A stretch of 64,000 nt of DNA from Nocardiopsis algeriensis (GCF_014203695.1 NZ_JACHJO010000006.1:62001-126000), one strand, 5' to 3'; numbered from the stretch's first letter, positions 9,462 through 19,510 are shown. Notes: a model not told the origin generated them from the sequence alone. A program made the numbers and translations.

Positions 9462-10415
9462 TCAGCAGCAGGCGTCCAGGGCACGGCGCCACTGCCGCAC
9501 GGAGTCCCAGTACCCCTCGGGAACGGGTTCGGGGGTGAAGAGCCACATCCGCTCCCAGGCGGGGGAGGCGAGGCCGGACACCTCCGGCCGGGGCTCGTAG
9601 GGAGGCTCGCCCGTGATCGGGTACCACGTGTACTCCAGGGGTTCCAGCAGGGCCATCAGCCGCTCCTCCGCCCCCCTCTCCGGGCGTATCTTCAGCATCG
9701 TCCACGGCCGGTACCGCCGCAGGACCTCCAGGCTGCCCGCCACCACCTCCGGCTCGGTGCCCGCCGTGTCGATCTTCAGGAAACTCGGAAAGGTCCCCGC
9801 GGAGTCGTTCCACCGCGCCAGGGTGGCCGCCCGCACCTGGATGCGGCCCAGGTCGTGCCGCGCCGAGCGCACGATCGTGTTGCACATGTCGTTGTGCCGG
9901 GACCGCTTCAGCCACGCGGTGCCGTTGTGGTTGCTCAGGGCCAGCTCCTCCACCGTGAACCCCAGGTCGCCGGCGACGGACACCGCCCGTGCGGCCGAGG
10001 CCAGCTCCGGGGTCGGCTCGAACGCGAACACGGGGCGGCGGGTGCGCGCCGCGGCGAGGGCCGCGTACACACCGATCCCGGAGCCGACGTCCAGGACCGC
10101 TCCGGGGCCGATGTGGTCCAGGGCCGCCATGAAACAGGACACGCTGGCGGGCTCGTGCCGGGCCAGCCCCCACGCGGCCAGGCGCCGGGGCGCGGTCAGG
10201 TAGCCCGGGAGCGACAGCGTGAGGCTGTCGGGACCGGCCCGGCGGGTGTCCGACTCCAGGCGGGGCAGCGCGAACGTGAAATGGCGGTTCCACGGCGGGA
10301 TCCTGGAGGCGTCCACCCCGCCCAGGCTCCTGGGCAGGCGGCCGCGGATGTGCCTGGCGGCGTAACTCACCATCGGATAGCGGCGCACGAGCGCCCACAG
10401 TTGGTCGGTGACCAT
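9462..10415 (-). CDS. FkbM-family SAM-dependent methyltransferase
   Basis: The protein has 317 residues. The SAM-binding motif AVLDVGSGIGVYAALAA, an acidic FAFEPTPE loop, and the closing FLKIDTAGTEPEVVAG segment follow the FkbM order. Family members O-methylate sugars or natural products; the substrate here is unknown. The ATG at 10415 has a GGGGGGAAGAG ribosome site. No biosynthetic neighbours are present, so no pathway can be inferred. It is followed downstream by rmuC on the same strand after about 190 bases. Confidence 0.85.
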   Translation of the reverse strand: MVTDQLWALVRRYPMVSYAARHIRGRLPRSLGGVDASRIPPWNRHFTFALPRLESDTRRAGPDSLTLSLPGYLTAPRRLAAWGLARHEPASVSCFMAALDHIGPGAVLDVGSGIGVYAALAAARTRRPVFAFEPTPELASAARAVSVAGDLGFTVEELALSNHNGTAWLKRSRHNDMCNTIVRSARHDLGRIQVRAATLARWNDSAGTFPSFLKIDTAGTEPEVVAGSLEVLRRYRPWTMLKIRPERGAEERLMALLEPLEYTWYPITGEPPYEPRPEVSGLASPAWERMWLFTPEPVPEGYWDSVRQWRRALDACC

Positions 10416-10716
10416 CTCTTCCCCCCAAGGAACGACGGGGCCGCGGCCGGGAGCGGGCGTCCCCTCGCCCTCCCCGCCTCCGCGTGGTGCGTCCCTCGTC
10501 GGTGTCGCCCCGAGGGGCCGCGGCCGTGGCTGGTCGGCGGGAGCCGACGGGACCGGCCGGGCGGCACTGGGGGCACAGCCGATCACCGCTCCGTTCCCGG
10601 CGACGTGCACACGAACTTACTTTGAGTAGTGCCCCTTGTGCACTGTGTTTGCCTCAGGAGCTGGGTTTTTCACCCGCGGACGGGCCCGCCCCCCGCGTGC
10701 GCGTAGACTCTGGGCT
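10416..10716. other. Divergent intergenic region, FkbM gene / ychF
   Basis: About 300 bases with no gene I can support. It holds the leader of the FkbM gene and the ychF promoter (listed separately). Nothing else was recognised. Confidence 0.6.
10704..10709 (+). promoter_or_regulatory. Putative -10 element for leaderless ychF mRNA
   Basis: TAGACT ends seven bases before the GTG start at 10717. There is no ribosome site, so the transcript probably starts at the initiation codon. Confidence 0.55.
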
Positions 10717-11802
<1,086 letters not shown>

Positions 11803-11844
11803 CCCGCCCGCGACACGTTCCGGGCCGGGACCGCAGAGTACGGC

Positions 11845-11877
11845 CGAGGGGCCGGACCCGACGGGTCCGGCCCCTCG
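11845..11877 (+). terminator. Hairpin terminator after ychF
   Basis: A perfect 15-bp inverted repeat with a three-base GAC loop, 42 bases after the ychF stop and before the convergent CocE-type gene. Confidence 0.8.
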
Positions 11878-11956
11878 TGATTCCTCCGGACGGCCCCGCC
11901 CGGCGCTTTCGGCCGCAGTGCTGCGGCGTTCGCCGCCCGGAGGATGGGGTGCCCGG

Positions 11957-13684
11957 CTACTTCCGCTCCGCCCTGCGTGTCGTGAACGGCAGCACGAGCC
12001 GGGAGGCGTGGTCGGCGTCGCGGTACACCTTGTGGCTCGTCGCCCGGCCCGACGGCAGGTGCATGGCCTCCGGCGGCAGCAGGGAGTTGTGGGCGTCGAC
12101 CAGGGGCTCGTTGCAGGAGAGCTCCACCTCCAGGCGGTGCCCCGGCCTGAAGGCGTTCGCGAAGGGGTAGAGGCGCACCACGTACTCCTCGACCTTGCCC
12201 GGCTCCACCGGGACGGCCCGGGTGTGCGGGTGGTACGGGTTGCCCTCGGTGGTGCGCTCGTCGAGCTCGCGGTGCGAGGCCTTGAGGTAGCCGGTGGTGA
12301 CGAGCTGGCGGCTGCCGTCGGGTGCGGTGTCCCACAGGCGCAGGATGAGGTTCGTGTCCTCGGTGTCGATCTCCACGAACAGGTGGGCGGCGCCGGTGCC
12401 GATCATCTCCGTCGTCTCGTGGAAGGGCTCGGTGGACCAGGACAGCACCTCGACCTTGTCCGTCACGGTCAGCGGGGCCTGGTAGAAGCCGTCCGGGGCC
12501 GCGTACTCCGTGCCCAGCGGCTCGGGCTTCACCGAGAGCTTGCGGCGCGGGCGCAGGTAGAGCGGCCGGTACTCGACGTCGTCCAGCGGCCACCGGTCCG
12601 AGGTCACCTCCTCGCGGGTCCCCTCGACGAAGACGCTGACGGCGGGCTCGTCCATCACACCGGTGTCGATGCCCTTGAGCCAGTGGTCGTACCACCGGAA
12701 CATGTCGTCGTGGACCTCGTGGAACGGGCGCTCCTGCATGGGCGGGTAGGGGAGCAGGTCGAGCTTCTTGGGACCCTTCAGGGCCTTGAAGAGCTCGATG
12801 CTGCCGTCCACGGTCCAGCCGCGGCCCCAGTTGATCTGCACGTAGACCGGGATGTCGATCTTCGGCGCGTGCGTGATGGGGTTGCCCTCCTCGTAGTACT
12901 CCCCGTCGAGCTCGTTGAGGAGGATGTCGTACCAGAGCTCGCGGTTCTTCGGGTACGTGAGGACGTGGGCGAGGTTGGGCCACCTGGCGACGTCCGGGTC
13001 GGCGAGCCGCGCCTCGACGCGCTCGGCCAGTTCCTCGGGGGAGAGCTCCTCCTGCATGCGCGACCGGATGTCCCCGACGGCGATGCCGGAGTCGCCGCCG
13101 CGGCCCTCGCGCGCGGCCCGCGGCATGAACCAGAGGATGCCGCCGTGGTAGGAGGTCTCGTAGAAGTCGTAGTGGCCGCCGCTGCAGAAGATGGCCTTCA
13201 GGTGCGGCGGGCGCTCGGCGGCGCCGAGCACCTGCATCGACGCGAAGTACGAGACGCCGACCATGCCGACGTTGCCGTCGCACCAGGGCTGCTCCGCGAC
13301 CCATTCGACGAGGTCGTACACGTCCTGGCCCAGGGGCGAGCCGCCGGCGTTGTAGTTGCCGACCATGGTGCCCTCGGAGGCGCCGGACCCGCGCAGGTCC
13401 GCGATGACGTGGGTGTAGTCCTCCTTGACGATGCGCGCGATGTCGCCGGCCTCGAGGCAGCCGTCCCACAGCGGGCTGGGGCGCCGCTGCGGCGGGAGCA
13501 CGAGGGACTGGGCCTGGAGCTCCTTGCCGTACGGGCTCAGGGCCACGAGCGCGGGCCGCGGCTTGTCCTCGGCGCCGTGGTAGACGTCGACGGCGAGGGT
13601 GATTCCGTCCCGCATCGGGGCGCGGAGGTCCTTGCGGATGGTGATCGTCTCCCCGCCGGCATTCCAGGTCTCGAAACCAGACAT
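11957..13684 (-). CDS. CocE/NonD-type alpha/beta hydrolase (X-Pro dipeptidyl-peptidase S15 family)
   Basis: The protein has 575 residues. The N-terminal hydrolase domain has the YGKEL region, an oxyanion-side DLRGSGASEG segment, and the nucleophile motif GVSYFAS with Ser145. A helical cap and the RWYDHWLKGIDTGVMDEP segment, typical of CocE-like esterases, follow. The C-terminal half is the jelly-roll beta domain (YRPLYLRPRRKLS onward). Such enzymes cleave esters or amides; the substrate is unknown. The start at 13684 gives MSGFETWN with a GGGAG upstream. It is divergent from the MBL-fold gene and shares a promoter region carrying the putative operator, which links it to the catabolic genes up to 20.3 kb. 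Confidence 0.85.
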   Translation of the reverse strand: MSGFETWNAGGETITIRKDLRAPMRDGITLAVDVYHGAEDKPRPALVALSPYGKELQAQSLVLPPQRRPSPLWDGCLEAGDIARIVKEDYTHVIADLRGSGASEGTMVGNYNAGGSPLGQDVYDLVEWVAEQPWCDGNVGMVGVSYFASMQVLGAAERPPHLKAIFCSGGHYDFYETSYHGGILWFMPRAAREGRGGDSGIAVGDIRSRMQEELSPEELAERVEARLADPDVARWPNLAHVLTYPKNRELWYDILLNELDGEYYEEGNPITHAPKIDIPVYVQINWGRGWTVDGSIELFKALKGPKKLDLLPYPPMQERPFHEVHDDMFRWYDHWLKGIDTGVMDEPAVSVFVEGTREEVTSDRWPLDDVEYRPLYLRPRRKLSVKPEPLGTEYAAPDGFYQAPLTVTDKVEVLSWSTEPFHETTEMIGTGAAHLFVEIDTEDTNLILRLWDTAPDGSRQLVTTGYLKASHRELDERTTEGNPYHPHTRAVPVEPGKVEEYVVRLYPFANAFRPGHRLEVELSCNEPLVDAHNSLLPPEAMHLPSGRATSHKVYRDADHASRLVLPFTTRRAERK

Positions 13685-13749
13685 GAGTACGCAGCTCCCT
13701 TTCAGCGATCGGGTGTCCCGCCGGCAGGCATGCTCTCCGGTGCGCGACG

Positions 13750-13772
13750 TATGTATATTATTATACCAAAGT
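13750..13772. promoter_or_regulatory. Putative GntR operator / divergent promoter, site A
   Basis: On the minus strand this reads ACTTTGGTAT followed by AATAATATAC, a dyad of GTAT and ATAC around a six-base centre. It overlaps a perfect TATAAT -10 for the CocE-type gene. A closely related 23-base sequence lies at 19330-19352: 17 of 23 positions match, and five of the six differences are transitions. The adjacent GntR protein (19511-20254) is the likely binder; that is inference. Confidence 0.55.
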
Positions 13773-13804
13773 GGGCGAGGCCTTCGGGCGGAGGAGCGAC
13801 AGCG

Positions 13805-14755
13805 ATGGCGCACGACGTGAACATCCACCCCCTGGTGTCGCCGTGGGGGCGGTTCGGTCTCTACAGCTTCTTCGTCGACGCCCCCGAACCGGCCGTCGTC
13901 GACACCGGCATCACCTCGTCGCCCGCCGAGGGCATGGTCCCCGCGCTCGAGGCGCTCGGCCGCAGCGTCGAAGAGGTCCGCTGGATCCTGCTGACCCACG
14001 GCCACATCGACCACCTCGGCGGCGCGTACGCCCTGTGGGAGCTCACGGGACGGCGCGCGAAGGTCGTGATCCACGAGGCCGACGCGCACCTGCTGCGCTC
14101 GCGGCGCGCACACGTGGACCGGTACATGGAGGTGCGGCACCGGTACCTCCGCGACCCGGACGGCGAGGCGGCGCAGACCCGTGCGGCGGACGAGGTCATC
14201 TCCGGGGAGATGGAGCCGTCCGTGCTGCTGAAGGGAGGCGAGACCCTCTCCCTCGGCGGGGACGTCACCGTCTCCGTGCACAGTGTGCCCGGCCACACGG
14301 CCGGATCCGTCGCCTACGTCGTGGACGGGCAGGACTCCGTGTTCGTCGGCGACGCCGTGCAGGTGCACGGGGCCGCCAACGGCTTTCCCGGCTACGAGGA
14401 CCCCGCCGCCTACCGTTCGAGTCTGCTGTACCTGCGCGACGAGGTCCGCCCGCGGCACCTGTACCTGGGCCACCCGTACCGGGGCGCGGACGGCGTGCCC
14501 TACGGCGTCGAGCTGGACAGGGAGCAGGCGCGCAAGGCCCTGCGGGAGAGCCTGGACCTGGAGGCCCGGATCGACGCGGCCGCCCGCCGCCACCTGGTCG
14601 GCGGCCCGCAGGAGACGGACTCGGTGTACTCGCCGTTCGCCCGGGTGGCCGAGGAGCTCGGCTACGAGGGGGACCCCACGCTGGAACCCTCCCCGTTCTT
14701 CACGACGCTGCACGGCTACGCCCGCGAGTACGCCGCGTTCGACCGGCGGACCTGA
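13805..14755 (+). CDS. MBL-fold metallo-hydrolase
   Basis: The protein has 316 residues and a complete metallo-beta-lactamase-fold zinc site: THGHIDH at residues 64-70 (H65, H67, D69, H70), SVPGHTAGS near 158, an Asp in VFVGDAV and a late His in YLGHPYRG. This set indicates a dinuclear metal hydrolase, for example a lactonase or thioesterase-type enzyme; I cannot assign the substrate. The ATG at 13805 has a GGAGGAG ribosome site. It is divergent from the CocE-type gene and probably in the same regulon. Confidence 0.85.
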   Translation: MAHDVNIHPLVSPWGRFGLYSFFVDAPEPAVVDTGITSSPAEGMVPALEALGRSVEEVRWILLTHGHIDHLGGAYALWELTGRRAKVVIHEADAHLLRSRRAHVDRYMEVRHRYLRDPDGEAAQTRAADEVISGEMEPSVLLKGGETLSLGGDVTVSVHSVPGHTAGSVAYVVDGQDSVFVGDAVQVHGAANGFPGYEDPAAYRSSLLYLRDEVRPRHLYLGHPYRGADGVPYGVELDREQARKALRESLDLEARIDAAARRHLVGGPQETDSVYSPFARVAEELGYEGDPTLEPSPFFTTLHGYAREYAAFDRRT

Positions 14756-14818
14756 CGCGGACACCGGTGAAGGGCCGGCCGGACACCGGCACGCCCCTCC
14801 GGTGACCGCGCCGGGGCA

Positions 14819-14861
14819 TCGGGCCCCGGGCCGGGGAAGACCTTCCCGGCCCGGGGCCCGA
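14819..14861. terminator. Bidirectional hairpin terminator
   Basis: A perfect 17-bp stem with a nine-base loop between the convergent MBL-fold and esterase genes. Confidence 0.85.
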
Positions 14862-14865
14862 CGTG

Positions 14866-15789
14866 TCAGCCCCGTCCCAGGAAGCGGCTCACCTCGGCGA
14901 AGGCCGCGTGGTACTCCGGGATCCAGGAGAAGAGCGCGAGGAACCCGTGGGTCGCACCGCCGTAGCGGCGCACCTCCGCCTCGACACCGGCCTCCCGCAG
15001 CCGCCGGCCGTAGAGTTCGCCCTCGTCGCGCAGGGGGTCGTACTCGGCCGTGAGGATCAGGGCGGGCGGCAGGCCCGAGAGGTCCTCGCGCTTGATCGGC
15101 GAGACCAGCGGGTCCGCCGGGTCCGCGCCGCTGTCGATGTAGAAGGCGTTGTGGGGCTTCAGCGCCCGGGTCTCCAGGCCGTACCCCTCGGCGTTGTCCC
15201 GGAGCGAGGCGTAGCGGTCGGTGTCGAAGTCCAGGTCCACGGAGGGGTAGAGCAGGACCTGGTGCGAGATGCGGTCGAAGCCGTCGTCGCGCGCCATCGC
15301 GGTCACGGCGGCCGCGAAGTTGCCGCCCGAGCTGTCACCCGCGACGGCGAGGTTCCCGCCGTCCCACCCCAGGCTCTCCCCGTTGTCCGCGGCCCACCGG
15401 ACCACCCCGTAGCACTCCTGGAGGGCGGTCGGGTAGGCGGCCTCGGGGGCCAGGCTGTAACCGACCGAGACGACCTTGTGCCCGGTCTCCCGGGCCAGGG
15501 AGCGGGCGATGCCGTCGTGCGTGTCCAGGCTGCCCGAGAAGAACGCGCCGCCGTGGAAGTAGACGAGGAGCCCGTAGGAGTCCGCCTCCGCGGGCGTGTA
15601 GATCCGCACGGGCACCTCGCCCGAGGGTGTCGTCGCCGTCGTGTCCTCGACCGCGTGGAGCGGCAGGCGCTCCTCGGGCGGCGGGACCTGCGCCTGTTCG
15701 GCCGCGCGCGCCCGCACCGGGTCGATCGGCGCACCGTCCGAGGGCGGCAGGCCGCCGAGGACCTTGGCGATCTCCGGATGCAGTGTCAT
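14866..15789 (-). CDS. Alpha/beta hydrolase, hormone-sensitive-lipase type esterase
   Basis: The protein has 307 residues. It shows the HSL-family oxyanion motif YFHGGAFF (H79-G81), the nucleophile elbow GDSSGG (S153), Asp in AEYDPLRDEG (D250) and His in ATHGF (H280), a complete triad. It probably hydrolyses a short-chain ester or lactone. The ATG at 15789 is supported by a GGAAGGA site. It is the last gene of the leftward operon that starts with the phosphotriesterase-like pair, 165 bases after the monooxygenase. Confidence 0.88.
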   Translation of the reverse strand: MTLHPEIAKVLGGLPPSDGAPIDPVRARAAEQAQVPPPEERLPLHAVEDTTATTPSGEVPVRIYTPAEADSYGLLVYFHGGAFFSGSLDTHDGIARSLARETGHKVVSVGYSLAPEAAYPTALQECYGVVRWAADNGESLGWDGGNLAVAGDSSGGNFAAAVTAMARDDGFDRISHQVLLYPSVDLDFDTDRYASLRDNAEGYGLETRALKPHNAFYIDSGADPADPLVSPIKREDLSGLPPALILTAEYDPLRDEGELYGRRLREAGVEAEVRRYGGATHGFLALFSWIPEYHAAFAEVSRFLGRG

Positions 15790-15954
15790 GTGTGTCCTTC
15801 CGTCGTGGAACGGCGCCGGCGGAGGCTCCGGCACCTGTGGTACCGGAGCGCCCGCCGGCGCCATGGTCTCTGTCCGAAGGTACGGAATCCCTGCCAGGAG
15901 GTCCTGAACGCACCGGGATTCCGCCCGTGGCGGGCGGCGCCCGCCGGGAACGAC

Positions 15955-17067
15955 TCAGAGGGAGGTCGTCTCGGGGAAGGCGGTCTCCACGCTGCCGCTG
16001 ATGTCGGGCTGCTGCCGGGAGATGCGCTGGAGCTTGTGCGCGACGGGCATGCGCTCGGCCTGGAACCGCACCAGCGCGTCCTTGACGGAGTCGGCCGCCA
16101 CCAGGGCGTCCGCGAGTCCGCCGGCGTCCTGGATCGCCTGGTTGGCGCCCTGCCCCTGGTGGTGCAGCATCGAGTGCGCCGCGTCGCCCACGAGCACCAC
16201 GGAGTCCGAGTGCCACTGGTCGATCGGGTCGATGTCGTAGACGCCGCGGCTCGTCACCGCGGCCATGTCCAGGTTCCGTGCGATGGCCTGGAGCCGCTCG
16301 TCGAAGCCGTCCAGGAGCCCCGAGATGTAGTCCCCCGTGACCTCGGGGGCCCACGTGTCGTCGTTCGACAGGGCGGTGATGTCGAACGACACCTGGTTGC
16401 GGTGGCGCAGCGGCAGGAAGTAGACCATCGCGCCGTTGTCGCCCACGTAGAGCCGGAAGTTGTCGTCCTTGACCATCCCGTACGCGTCGTCGGCGGAGAT
16501 GACGGCGCGGAACGCCTGCGAACCCGAGAACACCGGGGGCTTGTCCGAGAACAGCTGGTTGCGCACCAGGGAGCGGATGCCGTCGGCACCGATCACCAGG
16601 TCGGCCGACACCTCCGTGCCGTTGGCGAAGGTGACCGTCGCGCGGTCGCCCTTGTCCTCGACCGACGTCATCCGGTGGCCGAGGTGGATCCGGTCCTCCG
16701 GGATGAGCTTCAGGAAGGTGTCGACGAAGTCCCCGCGGTGGATCAGGCGGGTCTTGTTCTCCTGGGCGTACTCGTGGATCCCCGGCCACTCCTCCCGCAC
16801 GATGAGCTCGCCGGTGGCGGTGAGGATCTCCATGCAGTCGCTCGGCGAGCTCACGGCGGCCATCTCGTCGAAGATGCCCCACGTGCGGAACAGCTCCAGC
16901 GTGGGCGGGCGCAGGCCGATGCCGGCGCCGACCTCGCGGATCTCGGTCGCCTGCTCGTAGACATGGACGTCGGCGCCGATCCGGCTGAGGGCCACAGCCG
17001 CGGCGGCACCGCCGTAGCCGCCGCCGACGATCGCGATGTCGAGGTTCTGGAGTTCCGAGGCTTTCAT
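15955..17067 (-). CDS. FAD-dependent aromatic-type monooxygenase
   Basis: The protein has 370 residues. The three group A flavoprotein hydroxylase motifs are in order: the Rossmann GGGYGG (about 15-20), the DG motif VIGADGIRSLVR (about 158-169), and the GD motif VVLVGDAAHS (about 290-299) followed by the usual HHQGQGANQAIQDA. Relatives hydroxylate salicylate, 6-hydroxynicotinate or similar rings using NAD(P)H and oxygen. The substrate here is unknown. The ATG at 17067 has GAAGAAAG upstream. It lies in an operon between the phosphotriesterase-family gene (70-base gap) and the esterase. Confidence 0.88.
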   Translation of the reverse strand: MKASELQNLDIAIVGGGYGGAAAAVALSRIGADVHVYEQATEIREVGAGIGLRPPTLELFRTWGIFDEMAAVSSPSDCMEILTATGELIVREEWPGIHEYAQENKTRLIHRGDFVDTFLKLIPEDRIHLGHRMTSVEDKGDRATVTFANGTEVSADLVIGADGIRSLVRNQLFSDKPPVFSGSQAFRAVISADDAYGMVKDDNFRLYVGDNGAMVYFLPLRHRNQVSFDITALSNDDTWAPEVTGDYISGLLDGFDERLQAIARNLDMAAVTSRGVYDIDPIDQWHSDSVVLVGDAAHSMLHHQGQGANQAIQDAGGLADALVAADSVKDALVRFQAERMPVAHKLQRISRQQPDISGSVETAFPETTSL

Positions 17068-17137
17068 GCTTTCTTCGCTTTCTCGCAACCGGCGCACAGC
17101 GGCGCCACGGGGGATGGGTGGTGGTGACGGCCCAGGG

Positions 17138-18091
17138 TCAGGCGCGGATCGTCAGGAAATCGGCGGGGTTGTCCTCGAGCAGTGCCGTGATCGTCGCGTC
17201 GTCGACGCCGGCGCCGCGCAGGTCGGGCACGAGGTCCTCGAAGATGTAGTTCACGGTGTGCCCCTTGACGCCGGGCCAGCCGAGCGGACTGCAGTTGGCG
17301 TCGGCCGAGACCAGGAGCTGGTCGAGGTACCCGGCGTTCAGGAGGCCGAGGAAGTGGTCCAGGCGCTCCTGGCGCGGGCGGGCCCAGAACGGCGGGTCCT
17401 CCAGCTCGGTCTCGTAGCCGAAGGTGTCGAAGCCGATGCGGCCGCCCTGCTCGAAGATCCACCTGTGCGGGGTCTTCGGCGCGTTCAGGCCGTCGTCGGC
17501 GTGGCCGAACAGCACGCGGTCCAGCGGGAGCCCCTCCTCCCTGAAGACGGCCACCGCGGGTTCGGGGTCGATCGCCAGGTGGGTCAGGACCGGCACCCCG
17601 GTGGCCGCGGCGGCGCGGGCCGCGGCGCGGTAGATGCGCTTGTCCAGCTCGGTCATGCGGCCGCCGCGGCTCACACCGACCTTGATGACCCCCGCGAGGC
17701 TGCCGGTGTCGCCGATGCCGACAGTGATCTCGTGGACGAAGAGCCGGGTCAGCTGGTCGACGCTCTGCCGGGCGAAGTACGGCAGGGCGGTGTCGCCGCC
17801 GACGAAGCCCGTACAGGCCACGATGTGGACCCCGGTCTTCTCGGACAGCGACTTGTAGTAATCGACGTCGCGGCCGTTGCAGATACCCGTCGCGTCGACG
17901 AAGGTCCCGCCTCCGTACTCGCGGAACCGGCGCAGCTTGGGCACGGTCTCCTCGTACCGCTGCTCGGGGGTCTTCCACCACCTCGTGTCCAGCTCCGAGC
18001 CGGGCATGCCGTACCCGATGTGCTCGTGGACCGCCACGACTCCCAGCTCTTCCGGGGCGACCGGCCCCAGGACGGTGTTCACCTTCGACAA
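17138..18091 (-). CDS. Phosphotriesterase-family metal hydrolase, intact active site
   Basis: The protein has 317 residues with an amidohydrolase-type barrel. All metal ligands of the phosphotriesterase family are visible: H22 and H24 (VHEH), the carboxylated Lys K137 (VIKVG), H171 (LTHLAID), H197 (FGHADD) and D264 (VSAD). Natural members are often lactonases. I chose a TTG start at 18091 because GAGGTAAGAGC lies just upstream; the GTG at 18082 is the alternative. The preceding gene encodes a paralog of similar length whose ligands are lost, 46 bases upstream. The pair is probably co-translated from one mRNA. Confidence 0.88.
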   Translation of the reverse strand: MSKVNTVLGPVAPEELGVVAVHEHIGYGMPGSELDTRWWKTPEQRYEETVPKLRRFREYGGGTFVDATGICNGRDVDYYKSLSEKTGVHIVACTGFVGGDTALPYFARQSVDQLTRLFVHEITVGIGDTGSLAGVIKVGVSRGGRMTELDKRIYRAAARAAAATGVPVLTHLAIDPEPAVAVFREEGLPLDRVLFGHADDGLNAPKTPHRWIFEQGGRIGFDTFGYETELEDPPFWARPRQERLDHFLGLLNAGYLDQLLVSADANCSPLGWPGVKGHTVNYIFEDLVPDLRGAGVDDATITALLEDNPADFLTIRA

Positions 18092-18137
18092 AGCTCTTAC
18101 CTCGAGAAGTTCGGAAGAATCGATGGATGCCGTGTGC

Positions 18138-19127
18138 TCAGCGCAGGGCCAGCAGTTCCTGCGGGTTGTCCGCCAGGACGCGCCGGGCCTCCTCGTCACC
18201 GAGGCCCATCGACGCGAGCAGCGGCACGAACGCCGTGAGGACGTGGCTGAACGGCAGGTCGTAGGCGGGGTGGCCCTTGGCCACGCCGATCGCGTTGCCC
18301 GAGAGCAGGATCCGGTGCCCGAAGCCGGCCTCGACGAGGTCGAGCACGAGGGAGGCGCGCTCGCGGTCGGTGACATGGGTGCCGCCGTCGTCCAGGCCCA
18401 CGTGGTCCAGGGCGACGAAGGCCCCGCGGCGGGCGACCTCGAGGGGCGCGCCGGTGTCGACCGCGTCCCTGCGGTCGAGGCCGCCGACCACGACGCGGTC
18501 GGCCGGGAGCCGCTCGTCCAGGACGACGTCGAGGTCGTGCAGCGCGTCGCGCCCGTATCGGATCGACACCGGGACACCGGTGGCCAGGGCGGTCCTGGCC
18601 GCACCGCGGAACAGGCTCTCCTCGGTGGCGGTCATGCCGTCCCGGGCGGCGGCGGTGGCCACGAGTCCGGCGGGGCCGCGCCTCTCCACGCGCGGCACCA
18701 CCATGCCCTCGGTGACCTCCTTGGTGAAGAGGTCGGCGAACTTCTCGGCCGGCCACGGTGTCGGGGGATTGGTCTGCGGTGTCAGGAAGTAACCGCCGAG
18801 CATCTCCTCGGGGCCCATGCCCGTCGACGCGACGATGTGCACGCCGGTGGAGCGCGAGAGCGCCTCGTACAGCCGCACGTCGCGGCCGTGGAACATGCCC
18901 GTGCTGTCCACGACCGTCTTTCCGCCGTGGTCGCGGAAGTCCTTCAGCTTTCGGGCCAGCGCATCGAAGATCTCCGCGCGGTCCATGGAGACCTCGGGGG
19001 CGTACTCGGCACCGGGGACCACCGACAGCAGGGCCTCGTGGACCGCCGTGACTCCCAGTTCGCGAGCGGGGACGGGGCCGAGGACAGTGTTGACGGTGGG
19101 GCCGCCGGCAGTCGCTGTGTCCGTCAT
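18138..19127 (-). CDS. Phosphotriesterase-family pseudoenzyme (metal ligands lost)
   Basis: The protein has 329 residues and aligns along its length with the downstream paralog: the shared VNTVLGPV start, GVHIVA, ATGVPV and LADNPQELL/LEDNPADFL ends. By alignment the metal site is gone. Only the first His (H30) remains; the second His is A32, the carboxy-Lys is A157, the third His is R190, the fourth is G216 and the Asp is N278. It therefore cannot bind the usual dinuclear metal centre. It may be a structural or regulatory partner of the active paralog. The frame is intact, so it is not a decaying pseudogene. ATG at 19127, weak AAAGG upstream. First gene of the operon. Confidence 0.85.
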   Translation of the reverse strand: MTDTATAGGPTVNTVLGPVPARELGVTAVHEALLSVVPGAEYAPEVSMDRAEIFDALARKLKDFRDHGGKTVVDSTGMFHGRDVRLYEALSRSTGVHIVASTGMGPEEMLGGYFLTPQTNPPTPWPAEKFADLFTKEVTEGMVVPRVERRGPAGLVATAAARDGMTATEESLFRGAARTALATGVPVSIRYGRDALHDLDVVLDERLPADRVVVGGLDRRDAVDTGAPLEVARRGAFVALDHVGLDDGGTHVTDRERASLVLDLVEAGFGHRILLSGNAIGVAKGHPAYDLPFSHVLTAFVPLLASMGLGDEEARRVLADNPQELLALR

Positions 19128-19510
19128 CGGGACTACCTTTCGTCAGCGTCGCGCCGCTCGGCGCCACGCCGGTGGAGGAACACGCACCGCGGTGTCCGGC
19201 TCGTGCGCGGCCGGGCACGGTGCGGGCGGCAGTGGGAAAAGGAGGCAGTGCACCGGGGAGCCCGACATCCGCCTTACGGGCCGTAGTCCGCCGCCTCCTG
19301 GATGTGACCTACCTAACTCTCGACTTAGATTTACATGTTGTCATACCAAAGTCAAGGAGAGTCTTCCCGGTGGGGAGGGCGAGGTGGGAAGGTGGAAGGG
19401 GCGTCCGGGGATGTGTCGGGCGCAACACGGAGTCTATGCGCGGCCGTCCGAGTGGCCCCTCACGCTCCCGGGCGTGAGATGGGACACAGTTCCAGCGGTC
19501 GGGCCCCGGT
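19128..19510. other. Promoter region of the phosphotriesterase-type operon
   Basis: A gap of 383 bases between the GntR gene and the operon it precedes. It contains site B and a locally AT-rich stretch around 19310-19350. No gene is supported. Confidence 0.6.
19330..19352. promoter_or_regulatory. Putative GntR operator / operon promoter, site B
   Basis: On the minus strand it reads ACTTTGGTAT then GACAACATGT, matching site A (13750-13772). A TTGACT -35 overlaps its first bases, and a TAAATC-type -10 begins 16 bases later. A repressor here would block the leftward operon promoter. Confidence 0.55.

Noticed and set aside
13685..14764. Apparent N-terminal extension of the CocE-type gene on the minus strand.
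   Set aside because: It overlaps the MBL-fold gene in antisense; the family start MSGFETWN at 13684 has its own ribosome site and promoter.
18138..19127. Treating the metal-less phosphotriesterase paralog as a pseudogene.
   Set aside because: The frame is intact over full length, the fold residues are kept, and it leads the operon; loss is confined to the active site.
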